Assembly (NCBI GenBank): GCA_001595385.3
Contig: LVEI03000001.1
Location: 1,021,501 to 1,085,500, forward strand
From: Deltaproteobacteria bacterium GWC2_55_46
Lineage (GTDB): Bacteria; Desulfobacterota; GWC2-55-46
Reading direction: 5' to 3'
DNA: 64,000 nt
Shown here in pieces: positions 24,778 to 34,655 of the stretch (position 1 is its first letter; the number at the start of each line of letters is the position of its first letter). The translations under genes were made by a program, and so were the position numbers. The notes under the pieces are model-generated. The model made no database searches. It had not been told where the DNA came from and saw only the letters and a program-made list of their open reading frames with translations.

Positions 24778-27612
24778 TCAAACCGGCTTTTTTCTAAGGA
24801 TATCCTTCAAAAAGGCCCCGGTGTGGGATGCCCTGACCGTTGCCACCTCCTCTGGGGTGCCTTCGGCAACTATGCGCCCGCCGCCGTCGCCGCCTTCCGG
24901 GCCAAGGTCTATGATATGGTCGGCCGACTTTATGACGTCGAGGTTATGCTCGATTATCACTATGGTATTGCCAGTCTCGCGAAGGCTTGAGAGCACGTCG
25001 AGGAGCTTCTGTATGTCCGCGAAATGGAGGCCTGTGGTGGGCTCGTCGAGTATGTAGACGGTCTTTCCGGTAGCCCTCTTTGAAAGCTCCCTTGAAAGCT
25101 TTATCCTTTGGGCCTCGCCGCCCGAAAGGGTCGTGGAGGGCTGCCCGAGCTTGACGTAGCCGAGGCCGACGTCGTGAAGGGTCTGGAGCTTCTCCTTCAC
25201 GGCCGGTATGTGCTCGAAAAAGGCGAGCGCCTCGGCAACAGAGAGGTCAAGACATTCGGATATGTTCTTGCCCTTGTACCTAACCTCGAGCGTGTCGCGG
25301 TTGTACCTGTGGCCGCCGCAAACGTCGCAGGTGACGTAGACGTCAGGCAGGAAGTGCATCTCTACCTTTATGAGGCCGTCCCCCTTGCATGCCTCGCACC
25401 TGCCGCCCTTCACGTTGAAGCTGAACCTGCCGGGGCTGTAGCCCCTCGCCTTTGATTCGGGGAGCTGGCTGAAGAGGTCCCTTATGGGAGTAAAGAGGCC
25501 CGTATATGTGGCCGGGTTTGACCTGGGCGTCCTGCCTATGGGCGACTGGTCTATGTCTATTACCTTGTCTATGTAATCAAGTCCCGCTATAGACGAGACC
25601 TCGCCTGCCCTCGCCTTTGAATCATAGAGCCTTCTGGCGAGGCTCCTGTAAAGGGTATCGACCACAAGGGTGCTCTTGCCGGAGCCTGAAACACCCGTAA
25701 CGCAGGTCATGAGGCCGAGCGGGAACCTGGCGGTCACATCTTTCAGGTTATTGGCGCGGGCCCCCTTTATGACCAGCGCCCTGCCATCCGGCTTCTTTCT
25801 TTCCTTCGGCACCGGTATTTCGAATTCGCCTGAGAGGTACTTGCCTGTAAGCGACTTATCGCTCCTGCATATCTCGTCATAGCTGCCCTCGGCCACTACA
25901 GTCCCGCCCCAAAGTCCGGCGCCGGGGCCCATGTCTATTATATGGTCGGCCTCCTGCATAGTCTCCTCATCGTGCTCTACCACTATTACGGAGTTGCCCA
26001 TGTCGCGGAGCCTTCTGAGGGCCGCCAGGAGCCGCCTGTTGTCCCTCTGGTGGAGGCCTATCGACGGCTCATCGAGTATGTAAAGGACGCCCACAAGGGA
26101 GCTTCCTATCTGGGTGGCGAGCCTGATCCTTTGCCCCTCGCCTCCGGAAAGGGTCGCTGCCGGCCTGTCGAGCGAGATGTAGTCAAGGCCCACGTTCGAG
26201 AGGAAGCCGAGCCTTTCGCCGACCTCCTTGAGTATCCTCCTCGCTATCTCCTGCTCCACCGCCGAGAGCTTGAGCGACCTGAAGAACTTAAGCGATTCCT
26301 TTATCGACATCCTCGTGAGGTCCCAGATAGACCTGTTGTCGAGCTTTATGAAGAGGGCCTCTTTCTTGAGCCTCGCCCCCTCGCAGACCGGGCATGGCTG
26401 CGAGTTCATGAACCTCTCAAGGTCTTCGCGCACGTCCTCGGAGCCGGTCTCGCGGTAGCGCCGATCGAGATTTCCGAGCACGCCCTCAAAAGGAGCGGTG
26501 TAGGTGTACTTGCTGCGCTCGCCCTCGTGCCTGAACTCTAATTCTTCCTCGCCAGAGCCGTTGAGCACGATATCTTTTATCCTGGACGGGAGCTTTTTAT
26601 AAGGGGTATCGAGGCTGAATTTATAATGCCTCGACAGCGACGCGAGCATATTAAGATACCAGCCAGCGGCCTTCTTTCCACCGGACCTGCTCCAGGCCGC
26701 CACAGCCCCTTCCCTTAAGGAGAGGCCATTGTCAGGGATGATAAGCTCCGGGTCGAAATAGAACTTCTCACCGAGGCCCTTGCACTCCGGGCAGGCGCCG
26801 TATGGGCTATTGAATGAAAAAGTGGTCGGGTTTATCTCCGGGTAGCTTATGCCGCACTCGGCGCAGGAGAGTTTTTCGTTGAATAGAAGCTCCCTGCCGC
26901 CCAGGCTGTCGACCTTGACGAGCCCTCCAGCGAGGCGGGCGGCCACTTCAAGGGAGTCGGTAAGCCTCCGGAGTATCCCCTCTTTTATGACGAGCCTGTC
27001 TATGATGACGTCGATGTAATGCTTTCTCCTCTTGTCGAGGGCGTGGACGTCCTCCAGGTCCTTTGTCTCGCCGTCTATCCTGGCCTTTGTGTAGCCGTCC
27101 TTCCGGAGAGACTCCAGCTCTTTTTTGTACTCGCCCTTCCTTCCCCGGACAATAGGCGACAGCAGGACTATCTTCGAGCCCTGCGGAAGCTCCATCACCC
27201 TGTCGGCCATCTGCTGGATGGTCTGGGATGATATAAGACGGCCGCAGCTGTAGCAGTGGGGCTTGCCGACCCTGGCGAAAAGGAGCCTCAGGTAGTCGTA
27301 GACCTCGGTTACGGTGCCGACTGTCGAACGGGGGTTTTTGGAGGTGGTCTTCTGCTCTATGGAGATGGCCGGGGAGAGGCCTTCGATCGACTCGACATCG
27401 GGTTTATCCATCTGCTCGAGGAACTGTCTCGCGTAGACAGAGAGGCTTTCGACGTACCTCCTCTGCCCCTCGGCGTAGATGGTGTCAAAGGCCAGCGAGG
27501 ATTTGCCGGAGCCGGAGACACCCGTTATGACAACGAGCTTGTCCCTGGGGATCTCTATGTCGATGGACTTGAGGTTATGTACCCTCGCGCCCTTTATTAC
27601 TATCCTGTCCAT
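24778..27612 (-). CDS. uvrA: excinuclease ABC subunit A
   Basis: UvrA is the DNA-damage sensor ATPase of nucleotide excision repair. The 944-residue protein has two ABC modules, with Walker [21 protein letters not shown] cut at about 31-50 and [16 protein letters not shown], and two LSGGE(G/A)QRI(R/K)L signatures. It also has the zinc-binding cysteine pairs CYSCGR, CAECGI, CPECKG, CEACKG and CDVCGG. Length and order are normal. It is the last gene of the minus-strand mfd-to-uvrA cluster, about 110 bp after pdxA, with the second repair factor Mfd at the other end. Confidence 0.97.
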   Translation of the reverse strand: MDRIVIKGARVHNLKSIDIEIPRDKLVVITGVSGSGKSSLAFDTIYAEGQRRYVESLSVYARQFLEQMDKPDVESIEGLSPAISIEQKTTSKNPRSTVGTVTEVYDYLRLLFARVGKPHCYSCGRLISSQTIQQMADRVMELPQGSKIVLLSPIVRGRKGEYKKELESLRKDGYTKARIDGETKDLEDVHALDKRRKHYIDVIIDRLVIKEGILRRLTDSLEVAARLAGGLVKVDSLGGRELLFNEKLSCAECGISYPEINPTTFSFNSPYGACPECKGLGEKFYFDPELIIPDNGLSLREGAVAAWSRSGGKKAAGWYLNMLASLSRHYKFSLDTPYKKLPSRIKDIVLNGSGEEELEFRHEGERSKYTYTAPFEGVLGNLDRRYRETGSEDVREDLERFMNSQPCPVCEGARLKKEALFIKLDNRSIWDLTRMSIKESLKFFRSLKLSAVEQEIARRILKEVGERLGFLSNVGLDYISLDRPAATLSGGEGQRIRLATQIGSSLVGVLYILDEPSIGLHQRDNRRLLAALRRLRDMGNSVIVVEHDEETMQEADHIIDMGPGAGLWGGTVVAEGSYDEICRSDKSLTGKYLSGEFEIPVPKERKKPDGRALVIKGARANNLKDVTARFPLGLMTCVTGVSGSGKSTLVVDTLYRSLARRLYDSKARAGEVSSIAGLDYIDKVIDIDQSPIGRTPRSNPATYTGLFTPIRDLFSQLPESKARGYSPGRFSFNVKGGRCEACKGDGLIKVEMHFLPDVYVTCDVCGGHRYNRDTLEVRYKGKNISECLDLSVAEALAFFEHIPAVKEKLQTLHDVGLGYVKLGQPSTTLSGGEAQRIKLSRELSKRATGKTVYILDEPTTGLHFADIQKLLDVLSSLRETGNTIVIIEHNLDVIKSADHIIDLGPEGGDGGGRIVAEGTPEEVATVRASHTGAFLKDILRKKPV

Positions 27613-27722
27613 TAGCTATTGTGATTGCTTTTCATTTTACGGTTGCGTGTGCGAAAGACCTTCTGCGGCCTGCCGGGCTTTTTTTGGGCATAAGGCTCGG
27701 CTCGCTCGTCCAGCCCCCACCC

Positions 27723-28742
27723 TTATGCCCTAAATAAAAACGCAGGGGAACAAACCAGACTCAGGCTAATGGCCTTTTTTTCTGCGCCCTGCCTGTTCCT
27801 GGCCATCTCTACCGCCATCTCTATAGCGGCTACAAGGCTCCTGTGGCTCGCGATACCCTTCCAGGCTATATCATAAGCCGTGCCGTGGTCTACCGACGTC
27901 CTTATGATGGGGAGACCGAGGGTAGCGTTGACCCCGTCCTCGAAGTGAAGTAGCTTTAGCGGTCCGAGTCCCTGGTCATGGTACATGGCCACGACGCAGT
28001 CGAACTCTTTTTTTCTCACGGCCCTGTAGAAGACCGTATCGGGCGGTAGCGGCCCTATCGCGTTTATCCCCTCTTCCATGGCCTTCCTGACGGCTGGCCC
28101 TATGGTCTTTTTCTCCTCGTCCCCGAAGATCCCCGCCTCTCCGGCGTGCGGGTTCAAGCCGCAGACAGCTATCCTCGGCCTCTTCATCCCGAAATCGGTC
28201 CTGAACGCCCTGTCGGTGACCCTCAAAGTCCGGAGTATCGACCTCCTTGTGATGAGGCCTGGCACGTCGCGTATGGCCTCGTGTATGGTAACGAGGACTA
28301 CTTTCAAATCCGTGCCGCCGAGCATCATCACATAATCGTCTGTGCCGGTAAGATGAGCTATAAACTCGGTATGCCCCGGAAACGGGAAGCCGGCCTTCCG
28401 GGCCGCCTCCTTGCTTATGGGGCAGGTCACCATGGCAGCGGCGTCCCCTATGGCCGTCATGAAGACCGCCTCTTCTATATAAGAGACGAATGCCTTGCCA
28501 GCTTCTTTCTGAGGAACGCCTGCCCTTAGCTTCTTCACGTCCAGGACAGAGACGCTTGCAACATCGCTGTCGCCGGGCCTTTTGAGGCCGAGCTTCCTGG
28601 CAAGGAAGGCAAGCAGCCCGGCGTCGCCTATGACGACAGGGTTGCAAAGCGACCTTACGTGCCTGTCCTGCAGGGCCTTCAGGGCCAGCTCAGGGCCGAC
28701 CCCTGCGGGGTCGCCCATAGTTATCACGATATTTGGCTTCAT
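27723..28742 (-). CDS. pdxA: 4-hydroxythreonine-4-phosphate dehydrogenase PdxA
   Basis: PdxA is an NAD-dependent enzyme of pyridoxal phosphate synthesis. The 339-residue protein has [12 protein letters not shown] at the start, [12 protein letters not shown] (metal His), GLNPHAGE, and [12 protein letters not shown] with the second metal His. The final 25 residues ([19 protein letters not shown] region) run past the usual family end and look unconserved. It lies directly downstream of the SurA-like genes, the same adjacency as surA-pdxA in enterobacteria. A 10-bp inverted repeat (GGGCATAAGG/CCTTATGCCC) sits at its 3' end. Confidence 0.94.
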   Translation of the reverse strand: MKPNIVITMGDPAGVGPELALKALQDRHVRSLCNPVVIGDAGLLAFLARKLGLKRPGDSDVASVSVLDVKKLRAGVPQKEAGKAFVSYIEEAVFMTAIGDAAAMVTCPISKEAARKAGFPFPGHTEFIAHLTGTDDYVMMLGGTDLKVVLVTIHEAIRDVPGLITRRSILRTLRVTDRAFRTDFGMKRPRIAVCGLNPHAGEAGIFGDEEKKTIGPAVRKAMEEGINAIGPLPPDTVFYRAVRKKEFDCVVAMYHDQGLGPLKLLHFEDGVNATLGLPIIRTSVDHGTAYDIAWKGIASHRSLVAAIEMAVEMARNRQGAEKKAISLSLVCSPAFLFRA

Positions 28743-28776
28743 CTTGTTCTTACTGATAAAAAAAGGCCTCTCTGCC

Positions 28777-29712
28777 TTAGAGCCTTATCTCTATGTGCGC
28801 GTACCTTTTGACCTCGCTCAGCCAGAAGCTGAACTTCTCATCCATTATCTTCTTGAAGAGCTTTTCATGTATCTGCGCCTCGACATCCTTAAGCGGCCTG
28901 AGCGCGCGCTCCTGGTATTCGGTCAATTGTACGAAGTAGACCCCTTCGGGCCGTTCTATGGCAGGGCTTCTCTCTCCGGGCTTAAGGCCCCTGGCGGCCT
29001 CTTCGAGCCAGCCGTCGAGCTCGCCTGACTTGAGATAGCCGAGATCGCCGCCCTGGGAAGCGGCCGGGCCCTCTGAATACTGGCTCGCCAGTACCTTGAA
29101 GTCCGTACCTGCCGCAAAACCTTCACTCACGAGCTTGAGCCTTTCGTTGAGGCTATCATCAGATGGCAGAAAGATGAGGTTGATCCTGAAGCGGGCCGGG
29201 CTGTAAAACGCCTTCATGTTCTGGCGATAATAACCCTCGATATCTTCCATCTGTATCGAGATCTTGGACCTGAACTCCTTGTTTATGAACTTTACCTGGC
29301 GTATCTGCTCCTTGAGCTGCTCCCTGTACTCCTTCTGAGTAAGCCCGCTTTCGGCCAGGGCCAGCAGGAGCTGCTCTTGCGTAAGCTTGTTCTGCCGCTT
29401 TATGTCCTCTATGGCGTTGTCTATCTCCTTTTCGCTTATATCTATGCCGGCCTTGTCGGCGGCCTGCTTGACGAGCTTCTGCTCTATGAGGCTGTCGAGT
29501 ATATTCCCCTTGACCTCTTTTATCTTCTCCGGGTCTGAAGAGCCCTCTATGCCGAGCTTGTCGATAGCCACGGCCGTTGCGGCGTTCAGCTCGGACATGG
29601 TTATGACGCTGTCGTTTATGACAGCCACGATCCTGTCGACCACCTCGGCGTTTATCTGGCCCGGCAGAAAGAGCGCAGCCGAAAGACAAATGCCGGCAAT
29701 AAGCCTGTTCAC
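28777..29712 (-). CDS. surA: SurA-like periplasmic peptidylprolyl isomerase
   Basis: This 311-residue protein has an N-terminal signal peptide (MNRLIAGICLSAALFLPGQINA). A SurA N-terminal chaperone domain follows (VVDRIVAVINDSVITMSEL). One parvulin domain (about 165-270) carries FKVLASQYSEGPAASQGGDLG and ARGLKPGERS-type elements. It has one PPIase domain rather than the two of E. coli SurA. It assists folding of outer-membrane proteins in the periplasm. The start overlaps the preceding PpiC lipoprotein gene by 4 bp. Confidence 0.88.
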   Translation of the reverse strand: MNRLIAGICLSAALFLPGQINAEVVDRIVAVINDSVITMSELNAATAVAIDKLGIEGSSDPEKIKEVKGNILDSLIEQKLVKQAADKAGIDISEKEIDNAIEDIKRQNKLTQEQLLLALAESGLTQKEYREQLKEQIRQVKFINKEFRSKISIQMEDIEGYYRQNMKAFYSPARFRINLIFLPSDDSLNERLKLVSEGFAAGTDFKVLASQYSEGPAASQGGDLGYLKSGELDGWLEEAARGLKPGERSPAIERPEGVYFVQLTEYQERALRPLKDVEAQIHEKLFKKIMDEKFSFWLSEVKRYAHIEIRL

Positions 29713-30638
29713 AGTAGCTCCTCTCTTATCTCTATCTTTGACGCGCGCTTCCTCACGGCTATCCAGTCGTTCAGGACAGACGCGGCCTTCTCGCCCCTGA
29801 GCCTCTCCATTATCTTGCCCTTGGCCTCAGTATAAGAGGACGCGCCGCCCTTCCTTTTATCCTCGAGCATGAATATGTGATAGCCGTAATCGGTCTTCAC
29901 CACGCCGCTTATCTCCTTCGGCTTTAGGCTGAATACGACAGATTCGAACTCTCCTGGCATATCACCCCTGCCGAAGTACCCGAGATCGCCGCCCTCCTTG
30001 CCTTCAGGGCTCAGGGATACCACCCTGGCAACCTCGGCGAAGTTGGCCGGGGTAAGAGAGCCCCTTACCGTCGTGGCCTGCTCCTCGGAGGATACGACTA
30101 TCATCCTCGCCCTCGCCTGTTCCGGCCTCGCGAACTCGTCCTTGTGCTTCCTGTAATACTCTTGAGCCTCCCTGTCCGTGACCATGGCCCCTCTTGTTAC
30201 CTCGTCTATGGCCTTCTTGACCAGGAGCTTCTTTTTTATCCTTTCCTCCCAGCCTTCAATGCTTCCGTAGCGCTCTTCAAGGGCCTCTTTGAAAGAGGCT
30301 TCGCCGTACTCCTTCTTTATGAGGTCGACCTCGGAGGCGAGCTCATCCTCGCTGACAGTGATCCCCGCCTTCTCGGCCTCTTCGAGGAGCAGCTCCTCTT
30401 CGACCATTTCGGTCACGAGCTCCTTTTTAAGCTCGACGAGCTCGTCAGCCTCATGCCCCTTATCCGTTGGCACGAGCCTTTTAAGGGAGTCCCTGTAATC
30501 CCCGGCCGTGATGGAACGGCCGTTGACCTTGATTATTACCTCTTTGGAGTCGTCCTTGAGGATCCCGCACCCGGAAACGCCCAGGAAAAGGAGAACGGCA
30601 GCTAACTTTGCGAACTTATGTCCGGCGCGGTTTTTCAT
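29709..30638 (-). CDS. PpiC/PrsA-type peptidylprolyl isomerase lipoprotein
   Basis: This lipoprotein foldase has the signal MKNRAGHKFAKLAAVLLFLG followed by the lipobox GVSGC, then a SurA_N-like region (VIIKVNGRSITAGDYRDSL) and a parvulin domain with VSLSPEGKEGGDLGYFGRG and TDYGYHIFMLEDK. I prefer ATG 30638 because it places the lipoprotein signal at the N-terminus; a GTG at 30686 overlapping the mfd stop would add 16 residues. The protein is probably membrane-anchored on the periplasmic side and paired with the SurA-like protein encoded next. Confidence 0.83.
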   Translation of the reverse strand: MKNRAGHKFAKLAAVLLFLGVSGCGILKDDSKEVIIKVNGRSITAGDYRDSLKRLVPTDKGHEADELVELKKELVTEMVEEELLLEEAEKAGITVSEDELASEVDLIKKEYGEASFKEALEERYGSIEGWEERIKKKLLVKKAIDEVTRGAMVTDREAQEYYRKHKDEFARPEQARARMIVVSSEEQATTVRGSLTPANFAEVARVVSLSPEGKEGGDLGYFGRGDMPGEFESVVFSLKPKEISGVVKTDYGYHIFMLEDKRKGGASSYTEAKGKIMERLRGEKAASVLNDWIAVRKRASKIEIREELL

Positions 30639-30682
30639 GGCATTGGCAAGGCCTTTTTGAGAGGCCGCAACATGAAATGATA

Positions 30683-33600
30683 TCACCCCTTAAGAAGCTC
30701 TTTCAATACATATCTGGCCGCCTCAAGAGGGGCTTCGTCCTGGCCCATGAAGAGCACGAACCTGCCCTCTGGAGTGACCCTGTACCTCTTCGGCTCCTTG
30801 CGCGCCAGCTCCATCGCCTTTCTGGAGGCCTTTTCAGGGGGAAGGCGCCCTTCCGTGCGCTCGAACGATAGATAGAGCCTTGTGCCCTTCTGCGTAAGCT
30901 CCCTGGCGTTCAGGGCCTTGAGCATGAGCTTGAGGGTAGCGGCATTTAAAAGGTTCTCGACGAGCGCTGGGACCGGGCCATACCTGTCTTCCAGCTCTTC
31001 CATTATCGTATATATCTCGTCCTCCGCGGCGATAGACGAGAAGCGCTTGTAGAGGTTTAGCCTCTGGCGCGCCTCCGGCACGTAATCCTCGGGGATATAC
31101 TGCGAAAGCCTCAAGTTTATCTCCGGCTCAATGGCCTCCTCGACCACCTCGCCCTTCATCTCCCTTACGGCCTGCTCAAGGAGCTGCGTGTACATATCAA
31201 AACCGACCTCGGCGATGTTGCCGGACTGCGCGGTGCCGAGGAGGTCGCCCGCGCCCCTTATCTCAAGGTCGTAAGAGGCGATCCTGAAGCCGGAGCCCGG
31301 CTCGCAGAGCTCCTGGATGACCTCTATCCTCTTCCTCGCGTCCCCGGTAATATCTGCCATGGAAGGGCAGACGAAATAGGCATAGGCGCGGTGCTTGCTT
31401 CTTCCCACCCGCCCCCGGAGCTGGTAAAGCTCGGCCAGGCCGAACCTGTCGGCCCTGTTTATTATGATCGTATTCGCGGCGGGGATATCGAGGCCGGATT
31501 CGATGATGGCGGTCGAAAGGAGTATGTCGGACTCCTTGTTTATGAAGCCGAGCATCTTCTTTTCAAGCTCCCCTTCCTTCATCTGTCCGTGCGCCACAGC
31601 CACACGCGCGTGCGGCACGGCGCGCCTGAGCATCTCTTCCATGACCGCTATCGACTGTATCCTGTTATGGACGAAGAAGACCTGCCCCCCGCGCGCAAGC
31701 TCCCTCTCTATCGCCTCTCTTACGATATCCTCGTCGAACCTCACCACCTGCGTCTTGATGGCGAGCCTGTCCTCCGGCGGCGTGTTTATTATCGAAAGCT
31801 CCCTGATGGAAGCAAGCGACATGTGAAGGGTCCTGGGAATGGGGGTGGCGGTAAGCGTGAGCACGTCTACCTTCGCCCTCAACTTCTTGAGCTTTTCCTT
31901 ATGCGCCACGCCGAACCTGTGCTCTTCGTCTATTACTATAAGGCCCAGGTCGGTGAACTCTATGTCGCTCTGGAGGAGCCTGTGCGTGCCGATTATTATG
32001 TCCACCCTGCCTTCGGCGAGCCTCTTTACTACGTCCTTCTGCTCCGCCCTTGACCTGAAACGCGAGAGCACCTCGACCGTGACCGGATAAGGGGCGAGCC
32101 TATTCGAGAAGGTCCTGAAGTGCTGCTGAGCGAGTATGGTGGTGGGCACGAGCATCGCCACCTGCTTTTTATCGAGCACCGCCTTGAACGCCGCGCGTAT
32201 GGCGACCTCTGTCTTGCCGTAGCCCACGTCACCGCAGATGAGCCTGTCCATGGGCCTCGGCTCTTCCATGTCCTTCAACGTCTCTTCTATGGCCCTGGCC
32301 TGGTCCGGGGTCTCTTCATACTCGAAACCTGCCTCGAATTCGTGGAAGAGCCTGTCAGGCGGAGAGAAGGCAAACCCCTCTGCCACCGCCCTTTCGGCGT
32401 AGAGCTTTAAAAGCTCTCCGGCGAGCTTCTCGACAGCCTGCTTTACCTTCCTCTTTGTCTTCTCCCAGCCAGGGCCGCCGAGCTTATCGAGATCAGGAGA
32501 GCTGCCCTCAAGGCCGTGGTACTTGCTTACAAGGTCCATCCTCCAGACAGGGAGATAGAGCCTGTCCCCGCCCCTGTACTCGACAAGGAGAAACTCGTTT
32601 TCGACCCCGTCTATGGATAACTTCTTGAGTCCCCTGTAAAGGCCGATGCCGTGCTGCTTGTGTACTATGAAATCCCCGAGGCTTAAGTCCTGGAGCTGGG
32701 TAAGAAAGGCGTCGAGCTTTCTCGAAGGCGGCGCCCTCCTTTTGACCCTTTCACCGAAGACCTCTTCCTCTGAGACTATTACGACCGATTCCGAAGGGAG
32801 CCTGAAGCCTGTAGAAAGAGCGCCTGTGGCGATAAAAAGGCCGTTCTCCTGAGCAAGCGGCAGCTCTGCCCTTTCAACCGACGCATTGAGTCCGTACCCT
32901 TCAAGCAGCTCCCTTGTCCTTTCAGCCTGTCCCTTGTTATGGGCGATTATAAAGACTCGATTATTGGCCTCTGTCCACGCGGCTATCCTGTCGGCCAGCG
33001 GCTTAAAGATCTCTTCGCCCTTTCTGAAGGATATCTCCTGCCTTAAGTCAAGGTTCCCCTCAGTAAAAACTTGCGCGCCTTCGCCCCTTAGCGACTCTAT
33101 CTTCAATACCGCCCTTTTTGCCAACTCGCTTCTGGCCTCTTCAGCGCAAAGATAGCGGCTGCCGGGCTCAACGAAGAACTCGTTATGGACAGAGAGCCTC
33201 CTTGCCGCTTCGGCTACATCATTACCGAAGGCATCCATGCCGCTTGTGACCAGGTCTGGCTCGATGATAGCGACGAGAGAATCATCCCTCAGGTAGTCGA
33301 AGAGCGTATCAAGGCCTTTGTAGAATAGCGGGAGGAGAAAATCCATGCCGAGGATGTTACCGTCCCGGAGCTTGTCTGAAAGCGGCTCCCACGCCTCTCG
33401 CTTGACGCCCAGCTCTTCGGCCCGATCTATAAGCCGTTCCCTCGCCCCTATCCTCGAAGACCTCTGAAGGGTAGTCTCCCTTGCGGGCAGTATGCGCGCC
33501 TCGTCGAGGTCGGCAAGCGACCTCTGGGTCGCGACATCGAAGGCCCTGATCGATTCGACCTCGTCGCCAAAGAACTCGATCCGTATGGGAGAGTCGTACA

Positions 33601-34159
33601 TGGGCGGGAATATGTCCAATATCCCTCCCCTTATGGACATCTCTCCGCGCTCCTCTACCATCGACATCCTGGAGTAGCCCGTCTCTTGAAGGGTGGCTGT
33701 AAGAGAGTCCCTTTCGACCTCTTCGCCTTTTTTGATGATGACGACCTTCTGAGAGAGCGCTTCTTTGGGAGTGACCTTCTGCAGCAGGTTCGAGGCGGTG
33801 GTGAGCGCGATGAAAACCTTTTTTGAAAGGAGGTCGAAGAGGACCTCCATCCTCTGCGCCTGGATATCCGGGTGGGCTGGCAGGGACTCGAAGGGGAGCA
33901 CCTCAGGGGCGGGGTACAGGAGCACCTCTTTGCTGCCGAGGAAGAACCTTAAATCATCGGCAAAGGCCTCCGCGCTCTCCTGGTCCGGCAGGACCGCAAG
34001 GACCGGCCTGTTGAGCGACCTGAAGGCAGATGCGAGCAGAAAAGCCCTGGAAGAGCCATATAGGCCGCTTATCTTGAACTCGCGCCCCGGCGCGAGGGCT
34101 GAGATCTCGCGCACCGCGTTTTTTAAGGTATACTCTTTTTCTGATTCTGATATGGACAT
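30683..34159 (-). CDS. mfd: transcription-repair coupling factor Mfd
   Basis: Mfd removes RNA polymerase stalled at DNA lesions and recruits UvrA. The 1158-residue protein has all the expected parts: an N-terminal UvrB-like region, the CarD-like RNAP-interaction domain (QDLSLGDFIVHKQHGIGLYRG region, about 490-560), and an RecG-like SF2 motor with CGDVGYGKTEVAIRAAFK, the DEEHRFG box and TATPIPRTLHMS. The TRCF C-terminal domain ends the chain. It heads the minus-strand cluster that ends in uvrA, so both coupling partners may be co-transcribed. Confidence 0.96.
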   Translation of the reverse strand: MSISESEKEYTLKNAVREISALAPGREFKISGLYGSSRAFLLASAFRSLNRPVLAVLPDQESAEAFADDLRFFLGSKEVLLYPAPEVLPFESLPAHPDIQAQRMEVLFDLLSKKVFIALTTASNLLQKVTPKEALSQKVVIIKKGEEVERDSLTATLQETGYSRMSMVEERGEMSIRGGILDIFPPMYDSPIRIEFFGDEVESIRAFDVATQRSLADLDEARILPARETTLQRSSRIGARERLIDRAEELGVKREAWEPLSDKLRDGNILGMDFLLPLFYKGLDTLFDYLRDDSLVAIIEPDLVTSGMDAFGNDVAEAARRLSVHNEFFVEPGSRYLCAEEARSELAKRAVLKIESLRGEGAQVFTEGNLDLRQEISFRKGEEIFKPLADRIAAWTEANNRVFIIAHNKGQAERTRELLEGYGLNASVERAELPLAQENGLFIATGALSTGFRLPSESVVIVSEEEVFGERVKRRAPPSRKLDAFLTQLQDLSLGDFIVHKQHGIGLYRGLKKLSIDGVENEFLLVEYRGGDRLYLPVWRMDLVSKYHGLEGSSPDLDKLGGPGWEKTKRKVKQAVEKLAGELLKLYAERAVAEGFAFSPPDRLFHEFEAGFEYEETPDQARAIEETLKDMEEPRPMDRLICGDVGYGKTEVAIRAAFKAVLDKKQVAMLVPTTILAQQHFRTFSNRLAPYPVTVEVLSRFRSRAEQKDVVKRLAEGRVDIIIGTHRLLQSDIEFTDLGLIVIDEEHRFGVAHKEKLKKLRAKVDVLTLTATPIPRTLHMSLASIRELSIINTPPEDRLAIKTQVVRFDEDIVREAIERELARGGQVFFVHNRIQSIAVMEEMLRRAVPHARVAVAHGQMKEGELEKKMLGFINKESDILLSTAIIESGLDIPAANTIIINRADRFGLAELYQLRGRVGRSKHRAYAYFVCPSMADITGDARKRIEVIQELCEPGSGFRIASYDLEIRGAGDLLGTAQSGNIAEVGFDMYTQLLEQAVREMKGEVVEEAIEPEINLRLSQYIPEDYVPEARQRLNLYKRFSSIAAEDEIYTIMEELEDRYGPVPALVENLLNAATLKLMLKALNARELTQKGTRLYLSFERTEGRLPPEKASRKAMELARKEPKRYRVTPEGRFVLFMGQDEAPLEAARYVLKELLKG

Positions 34160-34306
34160 GAAAAGTCCGCAAACTCCCTTTCCTGAACGGAAAATTATAA
34201 CACACCAAGGGCTCTAAAGGAAAAAGGTTTAAACTGGCATGCTGCCTAACATGGGCGCGGGCATCCCGAGCACTTTTGTGAGATGGACTGATTCACTCAG
34301 GCCATC

Positions 34307-34345
34307 GATGATTGGGAAAGTCCTGGACGGACTTTTCCAATCATC
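34307..34345. repeat. long perfect-type hairpin
   Basis: The two 17-nt arms GATGATTGGGAAAGTCC and GGACTTTTCCAATCATC differ at one position (G-U pair in RNA) and enclose a 5-nt loop. There is no U-run, so it is not a simple terminator. It may be a dispersed palindromic repeat or part of an RNA. Confidence 0.55.
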
Positions 34346-34439
34346 CTAATGAGAGAAGCTTGTTATAGCTGGAAACCCTTGAGGAGGCGCAAAGCGCGTT
34401 TGGAAATATCCGAGGATAAAAAAATCGATTTAAAAAGCC

Positions 34440-34468
34440 TTGACGGCTGGCAGAAGAAGTATTATATT
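34440..34468 (+). promoter_or_regulatory. sigma-70-type promoter upstream of tRNA-Asn
   Basis: TTGACG, a 17-bp spacer, then TATATT, directed toward the tRNA-Asn gene. The predicted transcription start falls only a few bases before the hairpin at 34479-34510. Confidence 0.45.
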
Positions 34469-34478
34469 TAAGTACTTT

Positions 34479-34510
34479 AAAAATCCCCCCTGAATGCGAG
34501 GGGGATTTTT
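34479..34510. terminator. bidirectional rho-independent terminator before tRNA-Asn
   Basis: AAAAATCCCCC and GGGGGATTTTT form an 11-bp stem with a 10-nt loop and U-runs on either strand. It could stop minus-strand read-through from the nas operon or a plus-strand transcript from the mfd side. Confidence 0.75.
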
Positions 34511-34525
34511 ATTGAAACAACTTAT

Positions 34526-34601
34526 TCCCAGGTAGCTCAGCCGGCAGAGCGGGTGGCTGTTAACCACCATGTCGGGGGTTCGAATCCCTCCCTGGGAGCC
34601 A
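34526..34601 (+). tRNA. tRNA-Asn (GTT)
   Basis: A complete 76-nt cloverleaf including encoded CCA. The acceptor TCCCAGG pairs with CCTGGGA, the D-arm contains TAGCTCAG, the anticodon loop CTGTTAA gives GTT, and the T-arm is GGGGGTTCGAATCCCTC. Confidence 0.96.
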
Positions 34602-34609
34602 ACAAAATC

Positions 34610-34642
34610 AAGGGGTTAGCTCAATTTGGGCTGCCCCTTTTT
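34610..34642 (+). terminator. terminator of tRNA-Asn
   Basis: AAGGGG-TT-AGC pairs with GCT-G-CCCCTT and is followed by a T-run. The trailer AAATCAAGGGGTTA also occurs behind the tRNA-Met remnant near 4320 on the other strand. Confidence 0.65.
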
Positions 34643-34655
34643 CATTGACGTGAAC

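Larger units (their letters stand above)
34160..34525. other. structured intergenic region between mfd and tRNA-Asn
   Basis: No protein gene is seen. The stretch carries a 17-bp hairpin at 34307-34345, a GC-rich small hairpin near 34388 (GGCGCAAAGCGC), a sigma-70-type promoter at 34440-34468 and a strong terminator at 34479-34510. The density of structures suggests a possible plus-strand small RNA ending at that terminator, which I cannot assign to a family. Confidence 0.4.
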
